64,000 nt of DNA from SAR324 cluster bacterium (GTDB taxonomy: Bacteria > SAR324 > XYD2-FULL-50-16 > HCM1), in NCBI GenBank assembly GCA_002995645.1, contig PUHO01000018.1, positions 1 through 64,000 on the forward strand, written 5' to 3'. Shown here in pieces: positions 8,462-17,610 of this stretch. Each line of letters opens with the position of its first letter. Position 1 is the first letter of the stretch. The position numbers were made by a program, and so were the translations under genes. Under the pieces are notes generated by a model. The model saw nothing but the letters and a program-made list of their open reading frames with translations, ran no database searches and was not told the origin of the DNA.

Positions 8462-8947
8462 ATGTTAAAAATTATCACTGGTTTAAATAAAATTCTTTCC
8501 TTCTTTTTAGTTGGCTTTTTTGTTGTGTTACTTGGGTTTGTTTGTTGGAGCGTGTTTACAAGATACGTCTTGAACAATCCTAGCGTAGCAAGTGAAGAAA
8601 TAATCCGGTTTTGTTTAATTTGGTTAATCTTTATTGGCTCGGCCTACACCTATGGTGAAAAAAAGCACCTTGCTATTGAAGCATTAGCAAATAAATTAAA
8701 AGCAAAACAAATAGCAAAAGTACAAATACTCATTTACTTAATAATTCTTGCTATTTCCGTTTTAATTCTAATATATGGCGGGGGAAATTTATCTTGGAAG
8801 GTATATCTTTCTAAGCAATTATCGCCAACGCTACATATATCTATGGGTCTTGTTTATATGATATTCCCTTTTTCAGGGTTAATTATGAGTATATATAGCG
8901 TTGTTTTTATTGCAGATGAAATACAAAAACTACAAAAGGAGGGCTAA
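8462..8947 (+). CDS. TRAP transporter small permease (DctQ family)
   Basis: At 161 residues with four membrane helices, it has the DctQ hallmark VFTRYVLNNPSVASEEIIRF followed by the second helix and the AYTYGEKKH loop. In TRAP transporters this subunit scaffolds the large permease. It begins 10 bp after uxuA and ends 3 bp before the dctM gene. The substrate is inferred to be a hexuronate such as glucuronate, from the enclosing catabolic genes. Confidence 0.9.
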   Translation: MLKIITGLNKILSFFLVGFFVVLLGFVCWSVFTRYVLNNPSVASEEIIRFCLIWLIFIGSAYTYGEKKHLAIEALANKLKAKQIAKVQILIYLIILAISVLILIYGGGNLSWKVYLSKQLSPTLHISMGLVYMIFPFSGLIMSIYSVVFIADEIQKLQKEG

Positions 8948-8950
8948 ACA

Positions 8951-10261
8951 ATGGACTTTTTACTTGATTATTTACCTGTTATTAGTATTATCGTTGTATT
9001 TTTTGGTTTTTTGTTTCTAGGCGTACCTGTAGCTTATACGCTATTGGCGTCAGCTTTTGCCGGATTAGTTACGGCAATGCCTTTTGATACGGTGATTAAA
9101 ATCCTAGCGCAACGATCTATCGTGGGAATAGACAAATATAGTTTGTTATGTATTCCTTTTTTCATACTTGCCGGCACGTTAATGAACCGAGGCGGATTAG
9201 CACAGCGGTTGATTAACCTTGCTAAGTTAATAGGCGGACCTTTACCCGGGACTTTAGCGCATGTAAACGTTATTGCAAATATGCTTTTTGGTTCGCTATC
9301 CGGGTCTGCTGTTGCGGCTGCCGCTGCGATTGGCGGGACTATGACGCCTATGATGGAAGAAGAAAAATATGATATGGATTTTGCCGCTGCTGTGAATATT
9401 GCATCTTGCCCTACTGGGTTATTAATTCCACCGTCTAATATTTTTATTCTTTACGCTCTTGTTTCCGGAAGCGTTTCTATTGCAACTTTATTCGTTGCCG
9501 GTTATTTACCGGGTATCTTAATGGGGTTGTCTGTAATGATTGTGTCTTTCTTTTATGCTAAAAAACACAAATACCCAACAGGAACAAGACCAACTATAAA
9601 AGAAGTGTTTTTTTCTTTGTGGAATGCACTTCCGGCATTGTTTCTAATTGTTATTGTTATTGGTGGCATTGCAAAAGGTGTTTTTTCAGCAACAGAAGCG
9701 TCAGCGATTGCCGTTATGTATTCTTTAATTCTTGGGTTTATTTACAGAGAATTGAAACTGAAAGAATTACCAAATATTTTCCTTATTTCAGCAGTAACTT
9801 CCTCAATCGTTCTTTTTTTAGTTGCCACTAGTTCGGCTATGAGTTGGGCGATGACAAGTCAAGATATTCCTTCTTTAATAGCCGATGCTTTAATGGGAAT
9901 TTCTACAAATCCTATTATAATTATGCTTCTAATTAACATATTATTGTTAATTGTTGGTATGTTTATGGATATGTCGCCTGCTGTGTTAATTTTTACGCCT
10001 ATTTTCCTGCCTATAGCGCAGCAAATAGGTATAGATCCTGTACATTTTGGCGTTATCTTGATTTTTAATTTATGTATAGGAATTTGTACTCCACCTGTGG
10101 GATCCGCTTTATTTGTCGGTTGTTCTATTGCGGAACGTAAGATTGAAAAAGTAATCCGACCTTTACTCCCTATGTTTGCTTTACAATTCGCAATGTTAAT
10201 GGTAGTGACTTACGTCCCTTCTATTACTTTGTTTCTGCCTAAATTATTCGGTATGATGTAA
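8951..10261 (+). CDS. TRAP transporter large permease (DctM family)
   Basis: This 436-residue protein has about 12 hydrophobic segments, the usual length. Conserved stretches include GVPVAYTLLASAFAGL, IPFFILAGTLMNRGG, GSLSGSAVAAAAAIGG and the C-terminal GICTPPVGSALFVG. It is the Na+-coupled channel subunit of the transporter. It lies between the small permease (3-bp gap) and the binding protein, completing the standard Q-M-P order. Confidence 0.93.
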   Translation: MDFLLDYLPVISIIVVFFGFLFLGVPVAYTLLASAFAGLVTAMPFDTVIKILAQRSIVGIDKYSLLCIPFFILAGTLMNRGGLAQRLINLAKLIGGPLPGTLAHVNVIANMLFGSLSGSAVAAAAAIGGTMTPMMEEEKYDMDFAAAVNIASCPTGLLIPPSNIFILYALVSGSVSIATLFVAGYLPGILMGLSVMIVSFFYAKKHKYPTGTRPTIKEVFFSLWNALPALFLIVIVIGGIAKGVFSATEASAIAVMYSLILGFIYRELKLKELPNIFLISAVTSSIVLFLVATSSAMSWAMTSQDIPSLIADALMGISTNPIIIMLLINILLLIVGMFMDMSPAVLIFTPIFLPIAQQIGIDPVHFGVILIFNLCIGICTPPVGSALFVGCSIAERKIEKVIRPLLPMFALQFAMLMVVTYVPSITLFLPKLFGMM

Positions 10262-10300
10262 CAAACTTTTTTTCGTAACTCTAAATTTTATGGAGATATT

Positions 10301-11287
10301 ATGTTTTCAAAACTAAAATCAATGGTAACTGTAAGTATAGTTGCCTTAGCTTTAAGTATAACACCGGCATTTGCAAGAACCGTTATTAAATTGCCGCATT
10401 CTTTAGATGTAAAACATCCGGTTCATATTGCTATGCTAAAAATGGCAAAAGAAGTAAAAGAAAAGACGAAAGGTCAAATTATTATTAAAATATACCCTAA
10501 TGGCGTAATGGGTAGTGAAAGAGAAACTGTTGAATTACTGCAAAATAATGCGGTAGGTATGGTTAAACTTAGCTCGCTTACATTGGAAAACTTTGTTCCA
10601 GTTGTAACAACTGTTGACCTTCCTTACATTTTCAAAAATGAAGCGCAATTTAATAAGTTTATGAATAATAAAGTGGGGCAAGAAGTATTAGACGAAATTA
10701 CAGCCGCTAAGAAAGGTTTTACAGGGCTTGGCTATTTTAGTGCCGGTTCAAGAAACTTTTATACTAAGAAAGCAATTAATACGCCTGCTGACTTAAAAGG
10801 TATGAAAGTGCGCGTTATTGGTTCCGATGCGGCGGTTACAATGATGAAAATGTTACATGCTTCCCCAACGCCGCTTCCTTGGGGTGAAATCTATACAAGC
10901 TTACAACAAGGCATTGTTGACGCTGCGGAAAACAATATCCCTGCTTTTTACACAAGCCGCCATTATGAAGTTGCTAAAGTATTCACATGGGACGAACATC
11001 AATTTTCACCGGACGTGATTTTGATTAATACAAAACTTTGGAATAAGCTTTCTAATACAAATAAGGCTATCTTAAAAACGGCGATACAACATGCCACTGC
11101 GTTTGAAACGGCACTTTTTGCAAAACAAACAAAAGACTTGCAAGCTAAAGCCGCTAAAAAAGGCGTGAAGTTTGTTCATCCTAATAAAGCACCTTTTGTT
11201 ACCGCTCTAAAACCAATGATTGCACAATATGCTAAAAAAGGTAAAAACTACGCAAAGATTATTAAAGATATTCAAAATATCAAATAA
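10301..11287 (+). CDS. TRAP transporter substrate-binding protein (DctP family), probably hexuronate-specific
   Basis: The 328-residue product starts with a Sec signal peptide (basic MFSKLKSM, a hydrophobic core, cleavage after PAFA). The mature part has the DctP signature: GMKVRVIGSDAA with the ligand carboxylate-binding arginine (R171 of the precursor), then LPWGEIYTSLQQGIVDAAEN. A GGAG ribosome-binding site precedes the ATG. Several TRAP binding proteins in uxu clusters bind glucuronate or galacturonate, so a uronate ligand is a reasonable inference. Confidence 0.9.
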   Translation: MFSKLKSMVTVSIVALALSITPAFARTVIKLPHSLDVKHPVHIAMLKMAKEVKEKTKGQIIIKIYPNGVMGSERETVELLQNNAVGMVKLSSLTLENFVPVVTTVDLPYIFKNEAQFNKFMNNKVGQEVLDEITAAKKGFTGLGYFSAGSRNFYTKKAINTPADLKGMKVRVIGSDAAVTMMKMLHASPTPLPWGEIYTSLQQGIVDAAENNIPAFYTSRHYEVAKVFTWDEHQFSPDVILINTKLWNKLSNTNKAILKTAIQHATAFETALFAKQTKDLQAKAAKKGVKFVHPNKAPFVTALKPMIAQYAKKGKNYAKIIKDIQNIK

Positions 11288-11319
11288 AAGTACTGTTTAA
11301 TTTATATTTAAATATTATG

Positions 11320-11353
11320 AAAGGAAAGGAATTTGACGTTTCTTTCCTTTTTT
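11320..11353 (+). terminator. Hairpin plus T-tract between the TRAP binding protein and uxaC
   Basis: aaaggaaag (11320-11328) pairs with ctttccttt (11342-11350) and is followed by further T residues. The position inside the operon suggests partial termination: more transporter mRNA than uxaC mRNA, or stabilisation of the dctP 3' end. Confidence 0.55.
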
Positions 11354-11371
11354 ATCAATTAAAGGAGTCGT

Positions 11372-12787
11372 ATGAAAGAAAAAGTTTTACATGAAGATCG
11401 TTTATTCTCTGCTGATCCAACTGTGAAAGGAATAGCAAAAGAGTTATATAGCATAGTCAAAGATTTGCCAATTATTAGTCCGCACGGACATACAAATCCG
11501 TCTTGGTACGCAAAGAATGATTTCTTTTCTGATCCTGCAACTTTATTTATTAAAGCGGATCATTATATTTTTCGTATGTTATATAGTCAAGGTATTTCCT
11601 TAAATAAGTTAGGCATTCCTTCTTGTGACGGTACGCCGGCAGAAACGGATAATCGTAAGATTTGGAAACTATTTGCAGAGAATTATTATTTATTTGCCGG
11701 TACGCCGTCAAGAATGTGGCTTAACCATGTTTTTATAAATGTTTTTGGACTAACTGAGTTACTTACTAAAGATAATGCCGATTTGTTTTACGATACGATT
11801 CAAAGCAAATTGACAACAGAAGAATTTAGACCACGAGCTCTTTTTGAACGGTTTAATATAGAAGCTATTGCAACAACAGAAACGCCGTTAGCCGATCTAG
11901 CGTATCATAAAGAAATTAATAAATTAAATTGGAACAGAAAAGTAATTACTACTTTTAGACCGGATAACGTGATTGATCCCGAATTACCTGACTTTGCAAA
12001 AGATATAGCGAAGCTTGGTGAAATTACAAACAAAGACACACAAGATTATGATCAATACCTTCTTGCTTTACGTGAAAGAAGAGCGTATTTCAAAGAACAT
12101 GGCGGAGCAACCGCAACCGATCATGGGCATCCTAATGTAATTACTTTAGAAATAGAAAAAGCAGAGGCAGTTGAATTATATAATAAGGCCTTACTTGGTG
12201 AATTGCAAGAATTAGAAGCTTCTATTTTTAGAGGTCATATGTTAATGCAAATGGCAGAAATGAGCCTAGAAGACGGCTTAGTAATGCAACTACATCCTGG
12301 CGTTGTTCGCAATCATAATCATGTGATATATAAGCAATTTGGAGCAAATAAAGGAGGAGATATACCGGAAGCTTGCGAATTTACAAGGTCATTACAACCT
12401 TTATTAAATAAATATGGAAACAATCCTAATTTTGAACTTATTGTCTTTACTGTAGACGAAGATTCGTATACAAGAGAGCTAGCACCACTAGCAGGACATT
12501 ATCCGTCAATGAAACTTGGTCCGGCATGGTGGTTTAACGATAGTCCGGAAGGAATGCGCCGTTTTCGAGAAGCGACAACAGAAACGGCAGGATTTTATAA
12601 TACTGTTGGCTTTAACGATGATACAAGGGCTTTCTTTTCTATTCCAGCAAGGCACGACGTAGCACGAAGGGTAGATTGTAATTTTTTAGCTCAATACGTA
12701 GCGGAGCACCGTATTACACAAGATGAAGCGGCTAAAATTATTGTGGATTTAACTTATAACTTGCCTAAGAAAGCATATCGTTTATAA
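11372..12787 (+). CDS. uxaC: Glucuronate isomerase (uronate isomerase)
   Basis: The 471-residue enzyme isomerises D-glucuronate to D-fructuronate (EC 5.3.1.12; also galacturonate to tagaturonate). It belongs to the amidohydrolase superfamily and shows the metal-binding HxH in SPHGHTNP (H38, H40), the HPGVVRNHNH region and the GPAWWFNDSPEGMRRFRE stretch typical of the family. An AAAGGAG ribosome-binding site precedes the ATG. It supplies the substrate for UxuB. Full length and intact. Confidence 0.95.
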   Translation: MKEKVLHEDRLFSADPTVKGIAKELYSIVKDLPIISPHGHTNPSWYAKNDFFSDPATLFIKADHYIFRMLYSQGISLNKLGIPSCDGTPAETDNRKIWKLFAENYYLFAGTPSRMWLNHVFINVFGLTELLTKDNADLFYDTIQSKLTTEEFRPRALFERFNIEAIATTETPLADLAYHKEINKLNWNRKVITTFRPDNVIDPELPDFAKDIAKLGEITNKDTQDYDQYLLALRERRAYFKEHGGATATDHGHPNVITLEIEKAEAVELYNKALLGELQELEASIFRGHMLMQMAEMSLEDGLVMQLHPGVVRNHNHVIYKQFGANKGGDIPEACEFTRSLQPLLNKYGNNPNFELIVFTVDEDSYTRELAPLAGHYPSMKLGPAWWFNDSPEGMRRFREATTETAGFYNTVGFNDDTRAFFSIPARHDVARRVDCNFLAQYVAEHRITQDEAAKIIVDLTYNLPKKAYRL

Positions 12788-12869
12788 TAAAAATAGCTTT
12801 GTTTTCGCACTGTATAAATTTTGCTGAATTCAAAAATATTGCAAAAAAAACTTGACTTAATAAAATAAT

Positions 12870-13556
12870 ATGACTATGCTGTACGTAATTGCTGTTCCTA
12901 TAGGCAATTTTAAAGATATTACTTTACGAGCTATCTCTATTTTGAAAAAAGTAGATTTCGTTATTTGTGAAGAATATCGCCCGGCTGATACTCTTTTGCG
13001 GTCTTTAGATATTGAAAAAGAGTTATTACAGCTTAATGAACATAATGAAGCGACGCAAGCAACTTCATTAATAGAAAAAATAAAAGGTAAAAAAGTAGCT
13101 TTAATTTCCGATTGTGGAACACCGGGGTTTGCCGATCCTGGAACGCTACTAGTACAAGCTTGCCACCAGGCTAATATTCCGGTTTCCCCCATTCCGGGCG
13201 CCTCTTCTTTAACGGCTAGCCTATCTGTTAGTGGGATAGATATTTCCCAATTTTATTATGCCGGTTTTTTAACAAGAAAAAACGAGGCAAGAGTGCAAGA
13301 ACTCCAAGAGTTAGCAAAAAGAAAAGAAGCGTTGGTTATCTATGATACGCCATATCGCTTGCAACAAGTATTACAAGATATTAAAAAAACAAAACTAATA
13401 GAACGCAATATGACTCTAGCTTTAGCGTTAACTTGCAAGCAAGAAGCCGTGTTACATGGTAATCTTGCCAAGATAGAAGCTAGATTACAAGAAATGGAAA
13501 GAAAAAAAAGCTTATTCGTTTTAGTTGTGGAAGGTGTAAACAAGCATAAAAAATAG
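12870..13556 (+). CDS. rsmI: 16S rRNA (cytidine-1402 2'-O)-methyltransferase, short form
   Basis: This is an SAM-dependent tetrapyrrole-methylase-fold protein that 2'-O-methylates C1402 in the ribosomal decoding centre. The opening MLYVIAVPIGNFKDIT matches RsmI; ISDCGTPGFADPG and PIPGASSL are the family's SAM and loop motifs. At 228 residues it lacks the C-terminal helical domain of longer homologues (E. coli 286). ATG at 12870 or at 12876 could start it; the latter matches homologues best. The usual EDTR motif appears as EEYR. The gene stands alone between two catabolic clusters. Confidence 0.87.
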   Translation: MTMLYVIAVPIGNFKDITLRAISILKKVDFVICEEYRPADTLLRSLDIEKELLQLNEHNEATQATSLIEKIKGKKVALISDCGTPGFADPGTLLVQACHQANIPVSPIPGASSLTASLSVSGIDISQFYYAGFLTRKNEARVQELQELAKRKEALVIYDTPYRLQQVLQDIKKTKLIERNMTLALALTCKQEAVLHGNLAKIEARLQEMERKKSLFVLVVEGVNKHKK

Positions 13557-13885
13557 AGATTATTCATTTCTATAAATCAATTAAATGCTATGTATATACT
13601 GTAAAACATAAAATAGAACTTGACGTATAATTATTTTTTTAGTAATCTGCAATCAATAGAATGGAGCGGCAATTACATTCATTAGACGTATTGAATTACT
13701 TACTTTGCTAAGTTAACAAAATACTATTTTTCAGATTCCTGATCTTAATCACTTTATTATTACTTCTTGTATACGCATTTTATAAAGGTGTCATATTCTT
13801 TATAAATGTTTGTATTATTCTTTATATTATTAAAATATAGAGAATAAACATAATAAATTATTTTCTAAGGTTAAAAGAGGCTCTA
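13557..13885. other. Intergenic region before the peptide-import cluster
   Basis: About 330 AT-rich bases without a credible ORF. It contains the candidate promoter at 13620-13648 and, near its end, the AGAGG ribosome-binding site for the TTG-started ATPase gene. Confidence 0.6.
13620..13648 (+). promoter_or_regulatory. Candidate sigma-70 promoter for the peptide-import cluster
   Basis: TTGACG at 13620-13625 and TAATCT at 13643-13648 are separated by 17 bp, leaving a leader of about 230 bases before the ATPase gene. AT-rich sequence makes chance matches possible. Confidence 0.4.
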
Positions 13886-15718
13886 TTGAAAACACTGCTA
13901 GATATAAAAGACCTTAACGTTTATTTTCGATCGTTGCTACAAACGAAGCATATTCTTAAAGACGTTAGTTTAGAAGTAAATCAAAATGAAATTTTAGCTA
14001 TTGTGGGCGAAAGTGGTTCCGGCAAGTCGGTAACAGTTAACACAATCATGGGTTTACTCGGTTCAACGGCAAAAGAAGCGGGGTCAATCAAGTTTTATAA
14101 TAAAGAAAATCCGGAAGAGTACACGGATATTTTAAGCCTCACAAGAAACGAAGCGCAGAAAATTAGAGGTTCTGAAATTTCAATGATATTTCAAGATCCG
14201 TTAACTTCGTTAAATCCGCTTTTTAAAATAGGGAATCAAATTGCAGAAGCTATTGTAATTCACCAAAACATGACTTACCAAGCGGCAATAAACGAAGCAA
14301 AAAGTCTGCTAGATCTTGTCCGCGTTCCAGGTGGACAAAAAATTATTCACTACTATCCATACCAACTTTCCGGTGGAATGCGGCAAAGAATAATGATTGC
14401 AATGGCGCTAGCTTGCCGTCCTAAATTACTTATCGCGGACGAACCAACAACGGCACTAGACGTTACAATTCAAGCTCAAATCCTTGCTTTAATTAAAGAT
14501 TTACAAAAACAACTTAATATGGGCGTTATCTTTATTACACATGATATGAGTGTAGTTGCTGAGATTGCCGATCGAGTTAGCGTAATGTATAAAGGAGAAA
14601 TCGTTGAAACCGGAACAGTAAAAGAACTTTTCCTTACGCCGCAACATCGCTACACGCAAGCCCTATTAAAGGCGGTTCCTGATCTAGGAAGCATGCACGG
14701 TCGCGATATACCGCATTCTTTTCCTGTACTTAGTTTAGAATCAGACACAGATACAGTAGAAGAAGAGATTAAAGGCACTACGGTAGATTATACGCAAAAG
14801 CCTGTTTTAGAAGTAAAAAATTTACATGTCGCATTCAAAGCAAAGACTAATTTCTTTGGTAAAGTGACACATAAAATCCAAGCAGTAAGACCTATATCTT
14901 TTGATTTATACAAAGGAGAAACGCTTGGAATTGTTGGAGAAAGCGGATCTGGCAAATCAACCGTAGGAAACGCTATTCTTGGTTTACTAGGGCAGGCAAA
15001 GGGCGAGATCCAATATAAACAAAGAAATATACTTGATGCAAGTAAAGAACTTAAAGAAGAAATATATAAAGATATTTCTTTTATTTTTCAAGATCCTTTA
15101 GCCTCGTTAAACCCAAGAATAACAATAGGAACCTCTATAGAAGAACCTATGTTAATTCATAATATAGGCAAGTCTAAAAAAGAAAGACAAGCAAGAGTAA
15201 AAAAACTTCTGGAACAAGTGGAGATTTCACCAAGTTTAGTAAATCATTATCCACATGAATTTTCAGGCGGCATGTTGCAAAGAGTCAATATTGCACGTGC
15301 GTTAGCAACAGAACCTAAAGTTATTATAGCCGATGAATCGGTCGCGGCTTTAGACGTTTCTGTGCAAGCAGTTGTATTAAATTTAATGATGCGATTGCAA
15401 AAAAAAATGGGGATGTCCTATATTTTCATATCTCATGATATGTCTGTAATAGAACGTATGTGCCATCGTGTTATGGTTATGACAAAAGGACAACTTGTTG
15501 AAACGGGAACAAGAAGAGAAATCTTTGAAGATACAAGGCATAGCTATACAAAAGCTTTGTTGAATGCTATTCCCGTAATTAATCCAAACAAACCAAAACG
15601 TAAGTTTTCTGTGACAACAGAAGCTATTTCCAATCCTATTTATGCAGTTGGAACAAAACTCAAAGAAGTAGAATGGGAGCATATTGGTGGGATGCATAGT
15701 ACGGTAAAAGAAAAATAG
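13886..15718 (+). CDS. Fused two-domain oligopeptide/dipeptide ABC transporter ATPase (OppD-OppF type)
   Basis: The 610-residue protein contains two complete ABC domains. The first has Walker A GESGSGKS at 41-48, signature LSGGM at 161-165 and ADEPTTALD. The second has Walker A GESGSGKS at 351-358, signature FSGGM near 458 and ADESVAALD. Each ends with the Opp-type C-terminal extension. The fusion replaces the separate DppD and DppF subunits, as in GsiA. Start is TTG at 13886, chosen because AGAGG lies five bases upstream. It energises the DppB/DppC permeases encoded after the four binding proteins. Its last ~90 bp are echoed between those genes. Confidence 0.92.
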   Translation: MKTLLDIKDLNVYFRSLLQTKHILKDVSLEVNQNEILAIVGESGSGKSVTVNTIMGLLGSTAKEAGSIKFYNKENPEEYTDILSLTRNEAQKIRGSEISMIFQDPLTSLNPLFKIGNQIAEAIVIHQNMTYQAAINEAKSLLDLVRVPGGQKIIHYYPYQLSGGMRQRIMIAMALACRPKLLIADEPTTALDVTIQAQILALIKDLQKQLNMGVIFITHDMSVVAEIADRVSVMYKGEIVETGTVKELFLTPQHRYTQALLKAVPDLGSMHGRDIPHSFPVLSLESDTDTVEEEIKGTTVDYTQKPVLEVKNLHVAFKAKTNFFGKVTHKIQAVRPISFDLYKGETLGIVGESGSGKSTVGNAILGLLGQAKGEIQYKQRNILDASKELKEEIYKDISFIFQDPLASLNPRITIGTSIEEPMLIHNIGKSKKERQARVKKLLEQVEISPSLVNHYPHEFSGGMLQRVNIARALATEPKVIIADESVAALDVSVQAVVLNLMMRLQKKMGMSYIFISHDMSVIERMCHRVMVMTKGQLVETGTRREIFEDTRHSYTKALLNAIPVINPNKPKRKFSVTTEAISNPIYAVGTKLKEVEWEHIGGMHSTVKEK

Positions 15719-15728
15719 TAGCGGTAAG

Positions 15729-15757
15729 TTGGCAATATACGATTATAAACGTATATC
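15729..15757 (+). promoter_or_regulatory. Internal promoter upstream of binding protein 1
   Basis: TTGGCA (15729-15734) and TATATC (15752-15757) are 17 bp apart, about 90 bp before the start codon. The same TTGGCAATAT motif precedes all four binding-protein genes. Confidence 0.5.
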
Positions 15758-15844
15758 TATACTATATTAACGTACTACCATAAAAGTAAGTTTACTGTAA
15801 TCAAATTTTACAGCAAAACAAAAAACAACTCTAAAGGAGATTAT

Positions 15845-17386
15845 ATGAGTAAAAAAACAACCTATCTGATTTCGCTGATAGTAATAGTGATAATAGCGAT
15901 TGCTATCTATATAGGGCAAAGTAAAGCCGACAAAACAGTCGCGCAAAATGGTAAAGATATTACTATTGCTTTTGAAGGAACTGTAACTACACTAGATCCG
16001 CAAGATGCAAACGTAACACTTGATATGTCTATTGCCAAAACAACGTATCAATCTTTATTTAAATTTGACGTTAATATGAAACCTGTTCCCTCTTTAGCAA
16101 CTGGTTTTACAATGAGTAAAGACGCAAAAGAGTATACAGTTACGTTGAAAAAAAATATTAAGTTTGCCGATGGTACTGATTTTAATGCTGACGCCGTTAA
16201 AGTTAACCTAGAAAGGCAAATAAATAATAATCTTAAACGACATTCTCTTGTAGTTAACATAGATAAGGTTGAAGTAGTTGATCCTTACACCGTTAAGATT
16301 ACACTTAAAACACCTTTTAACTCTTTCTTGAATACGCTAGCTCATCCGGCAGAAGTAATAATCAGCCCAACAGCACTTGCAAAGTATAAAGATAAAATAA
16401 GTGAACATCCGGTGGGAACAGGTCAATTTATGTTCAAAGAATGGGTACATGGTGATCATGTTACTTTCGTTCCTAATCCTCTTTATAACGGACCTAAAAC
16501 TAACGTTGCTAGCATAACTTACAAACCGGTTCCTGAAGTGGGTTCTCGTGTTTCAATGGTAACGTCCGGACAAGCTCAATGGGCTTTTATTTCTCCTGAG
16601 TTATTACCTAAAGTAGAAAACAATAAAGATTTGCAAGTAGTAAAAACGCCTAGTATTATGACAAGGAACTTTGTTTTTAATACATTATCTTCTGCTTTCA
16701 AAGATATACGAGTTCGCCAAGCGCTTAACTATGCTATAGATAAAGATTCTTATGTTAAGGTTGTATATCAAGGACTAGCTGTTCCAGTAAAATCAATTTT
16801 ACCGGAAAAAATAGAAACCTTTAAAGAACAACCGGCATATACGTATAACGTAGAAAAAGCAAAACAACTTTTAAAAGAAGCAGGTTATGCTAAAGGTTTT
16901 CCAGTTGAAATATGGACAAAAAACAATAGTACTGCAGTAAAAGAAGGACAATTCTTGCAACAACAATTAACGCAAATTGGTCTTCAAGTAAATCTTGTTC
17001 CGCGTGATACGGCAAGTCACTATTCTTTAGCAGCACACGTTAACGACACGACGCCTAATAAAAATATTTTAATTCAACTAGGTTGGTCTGCTTCATCGGC
17101 AACAGCTGATTGGGCTTTACGACCTATCCTTTCTAAAGGCGGCGCCGCTAACTTTGGAACCTATTATAATAAAGTTGTGGAAGATGAAATTTACAAAGCT
17201 ATGACTGTAATTAATCCAGATGATAAAGTTAAAATATACCAAGATATCCAAGAAAAAATTTGGGCAGATGCACCTTATATTTTCGGAGCTACCGACGTAT
17301 TTATTACTGTTCAAGATAAGAAATTACATGGTTTCACCTTTTTACCAGATCAATCGTTTTCTATAGACAACCTACAGTATAACTAA
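15845..17386 (+). CDS. Peptide ABC transporter substrate-binding protein, paralogue 1
   Basis: The 513-residue product is a family-5 solute-binding protein (DppA/OppA type) that delivers peptides to the DppB/DppC permeases. A hydrophobic segment at about 8-25 follows MSKKTTYLI. No lipobox cysteine or clear cleavage site is seen, so it may stay anchored in the inner membrane. Family motifs include ITIAFEGTVTTLDPQD, the YTVTLKKNIKFADGTDFNADAVK block, EHPVGTGQFMFKEW and RVRQALNYAIDKD. An AAAGGAG ribosome-binding site precedes the ATG. It is the likely founder of the array because it follows the ATPase gene directly. Confidence 0.9.
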   Translation: MSKKTTYLISLIVIVIIAIAIYIGQSKADKTVAQNGKDITIAFEGTVTTLDPQDANVTLDMSIAKTTYQSLFKFDVNMKPVPSLATGFTMSKDAKEYTVTLKKNIKFADGTDFNADAVKVNLERQINNNLKRHSLVVNIDKVEVVDPYTVKITLKTPFNSFLNTLAHPAEVIISPTALAKYKDKISEHPVGTGQFMFKEWVHGDHVTFVPNPLYNGPKTNVASITYKPVPEVGSRVSMVTSGQAQWAFISPELLPKVENNKDLQVVKTPSIMTRNFVFNTLSSAFKDIRVRQALNYAIDKDSYVKVVYQGLAVPVKSILPEKIETFKEQPAYTYNVEKAKQLLKEAGYAKGFPVEIWTKNNSTAVKEGQFLQQQLTQIGLQVNLVPRDTASHYSLAAHVNDTTPNKNILIQLGWSASSATADWALRPILSKGGAANFGTYYNKVVEDEIYKAMTVINPDDKVKIYQDIQEKIWADAPYIFGATDVFITVQDKKLHGFTFLPDQSFSIDNLQYN

Positions 17387-17397
17387 TTGATATAACT

Positions 17398-17480
17398 GGA
17401 TCCAATTTATGCAGTTGGAATAAAAAAAATAGAATAGAAGTGTATTGCCAAAATGCATAGTACAGCGAAATAAAGAGTAG
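17398..17480 (+). repeat. Degenerate echo of the ATPase gene's 3' end between binding proteins 1 and 2
   Basis: The spacer holds aatttatgcagttggaa and aaaatgcatagtac, matching in the same order the end of the ATPase gene (15629-15718: tatgcagttggaac, gggatgcatagtac). The offset is about 1767 bp, the same as the distance between the binding-protein starts (1766). The duplication unit therefore included the ATPase tail. Confidence 0.75.
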
Positions 17481-17487
17481 CCGTAAC

Positions 17488-17516
17488 TTGGCAATATACC
17501 ATTCTAATTGTATATT
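17488..17516 (+). promoter_or_regulatory. Internal promoter upstream of binding protein 2
   Basis: TTGGCA at 17488-17493 and TATATT at 17511-17516 have a 17-bp spacer. The TTGGCAATAT region is also the right arm of an inverted repeat with tattgccaa about 40 bp upstream. Confidence 0.5.
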
Positions 17517-17610
17517 TATGTTATATTAACGTACTATTTATATGATAATACGTTAATATAGTGAGTTACTGTAATATACAGTAAAATAAAACATCTTTAA
17601 AGGAAATAAT

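Noticed and set aside
12852..12880. TTGACT-17 bp-TATGCT, a good promoter match at the rsmI start
   Set aside because: The -10 lies inside the first rsmI codons, so transcription would begin within the gene after its best start codon; probably chance.
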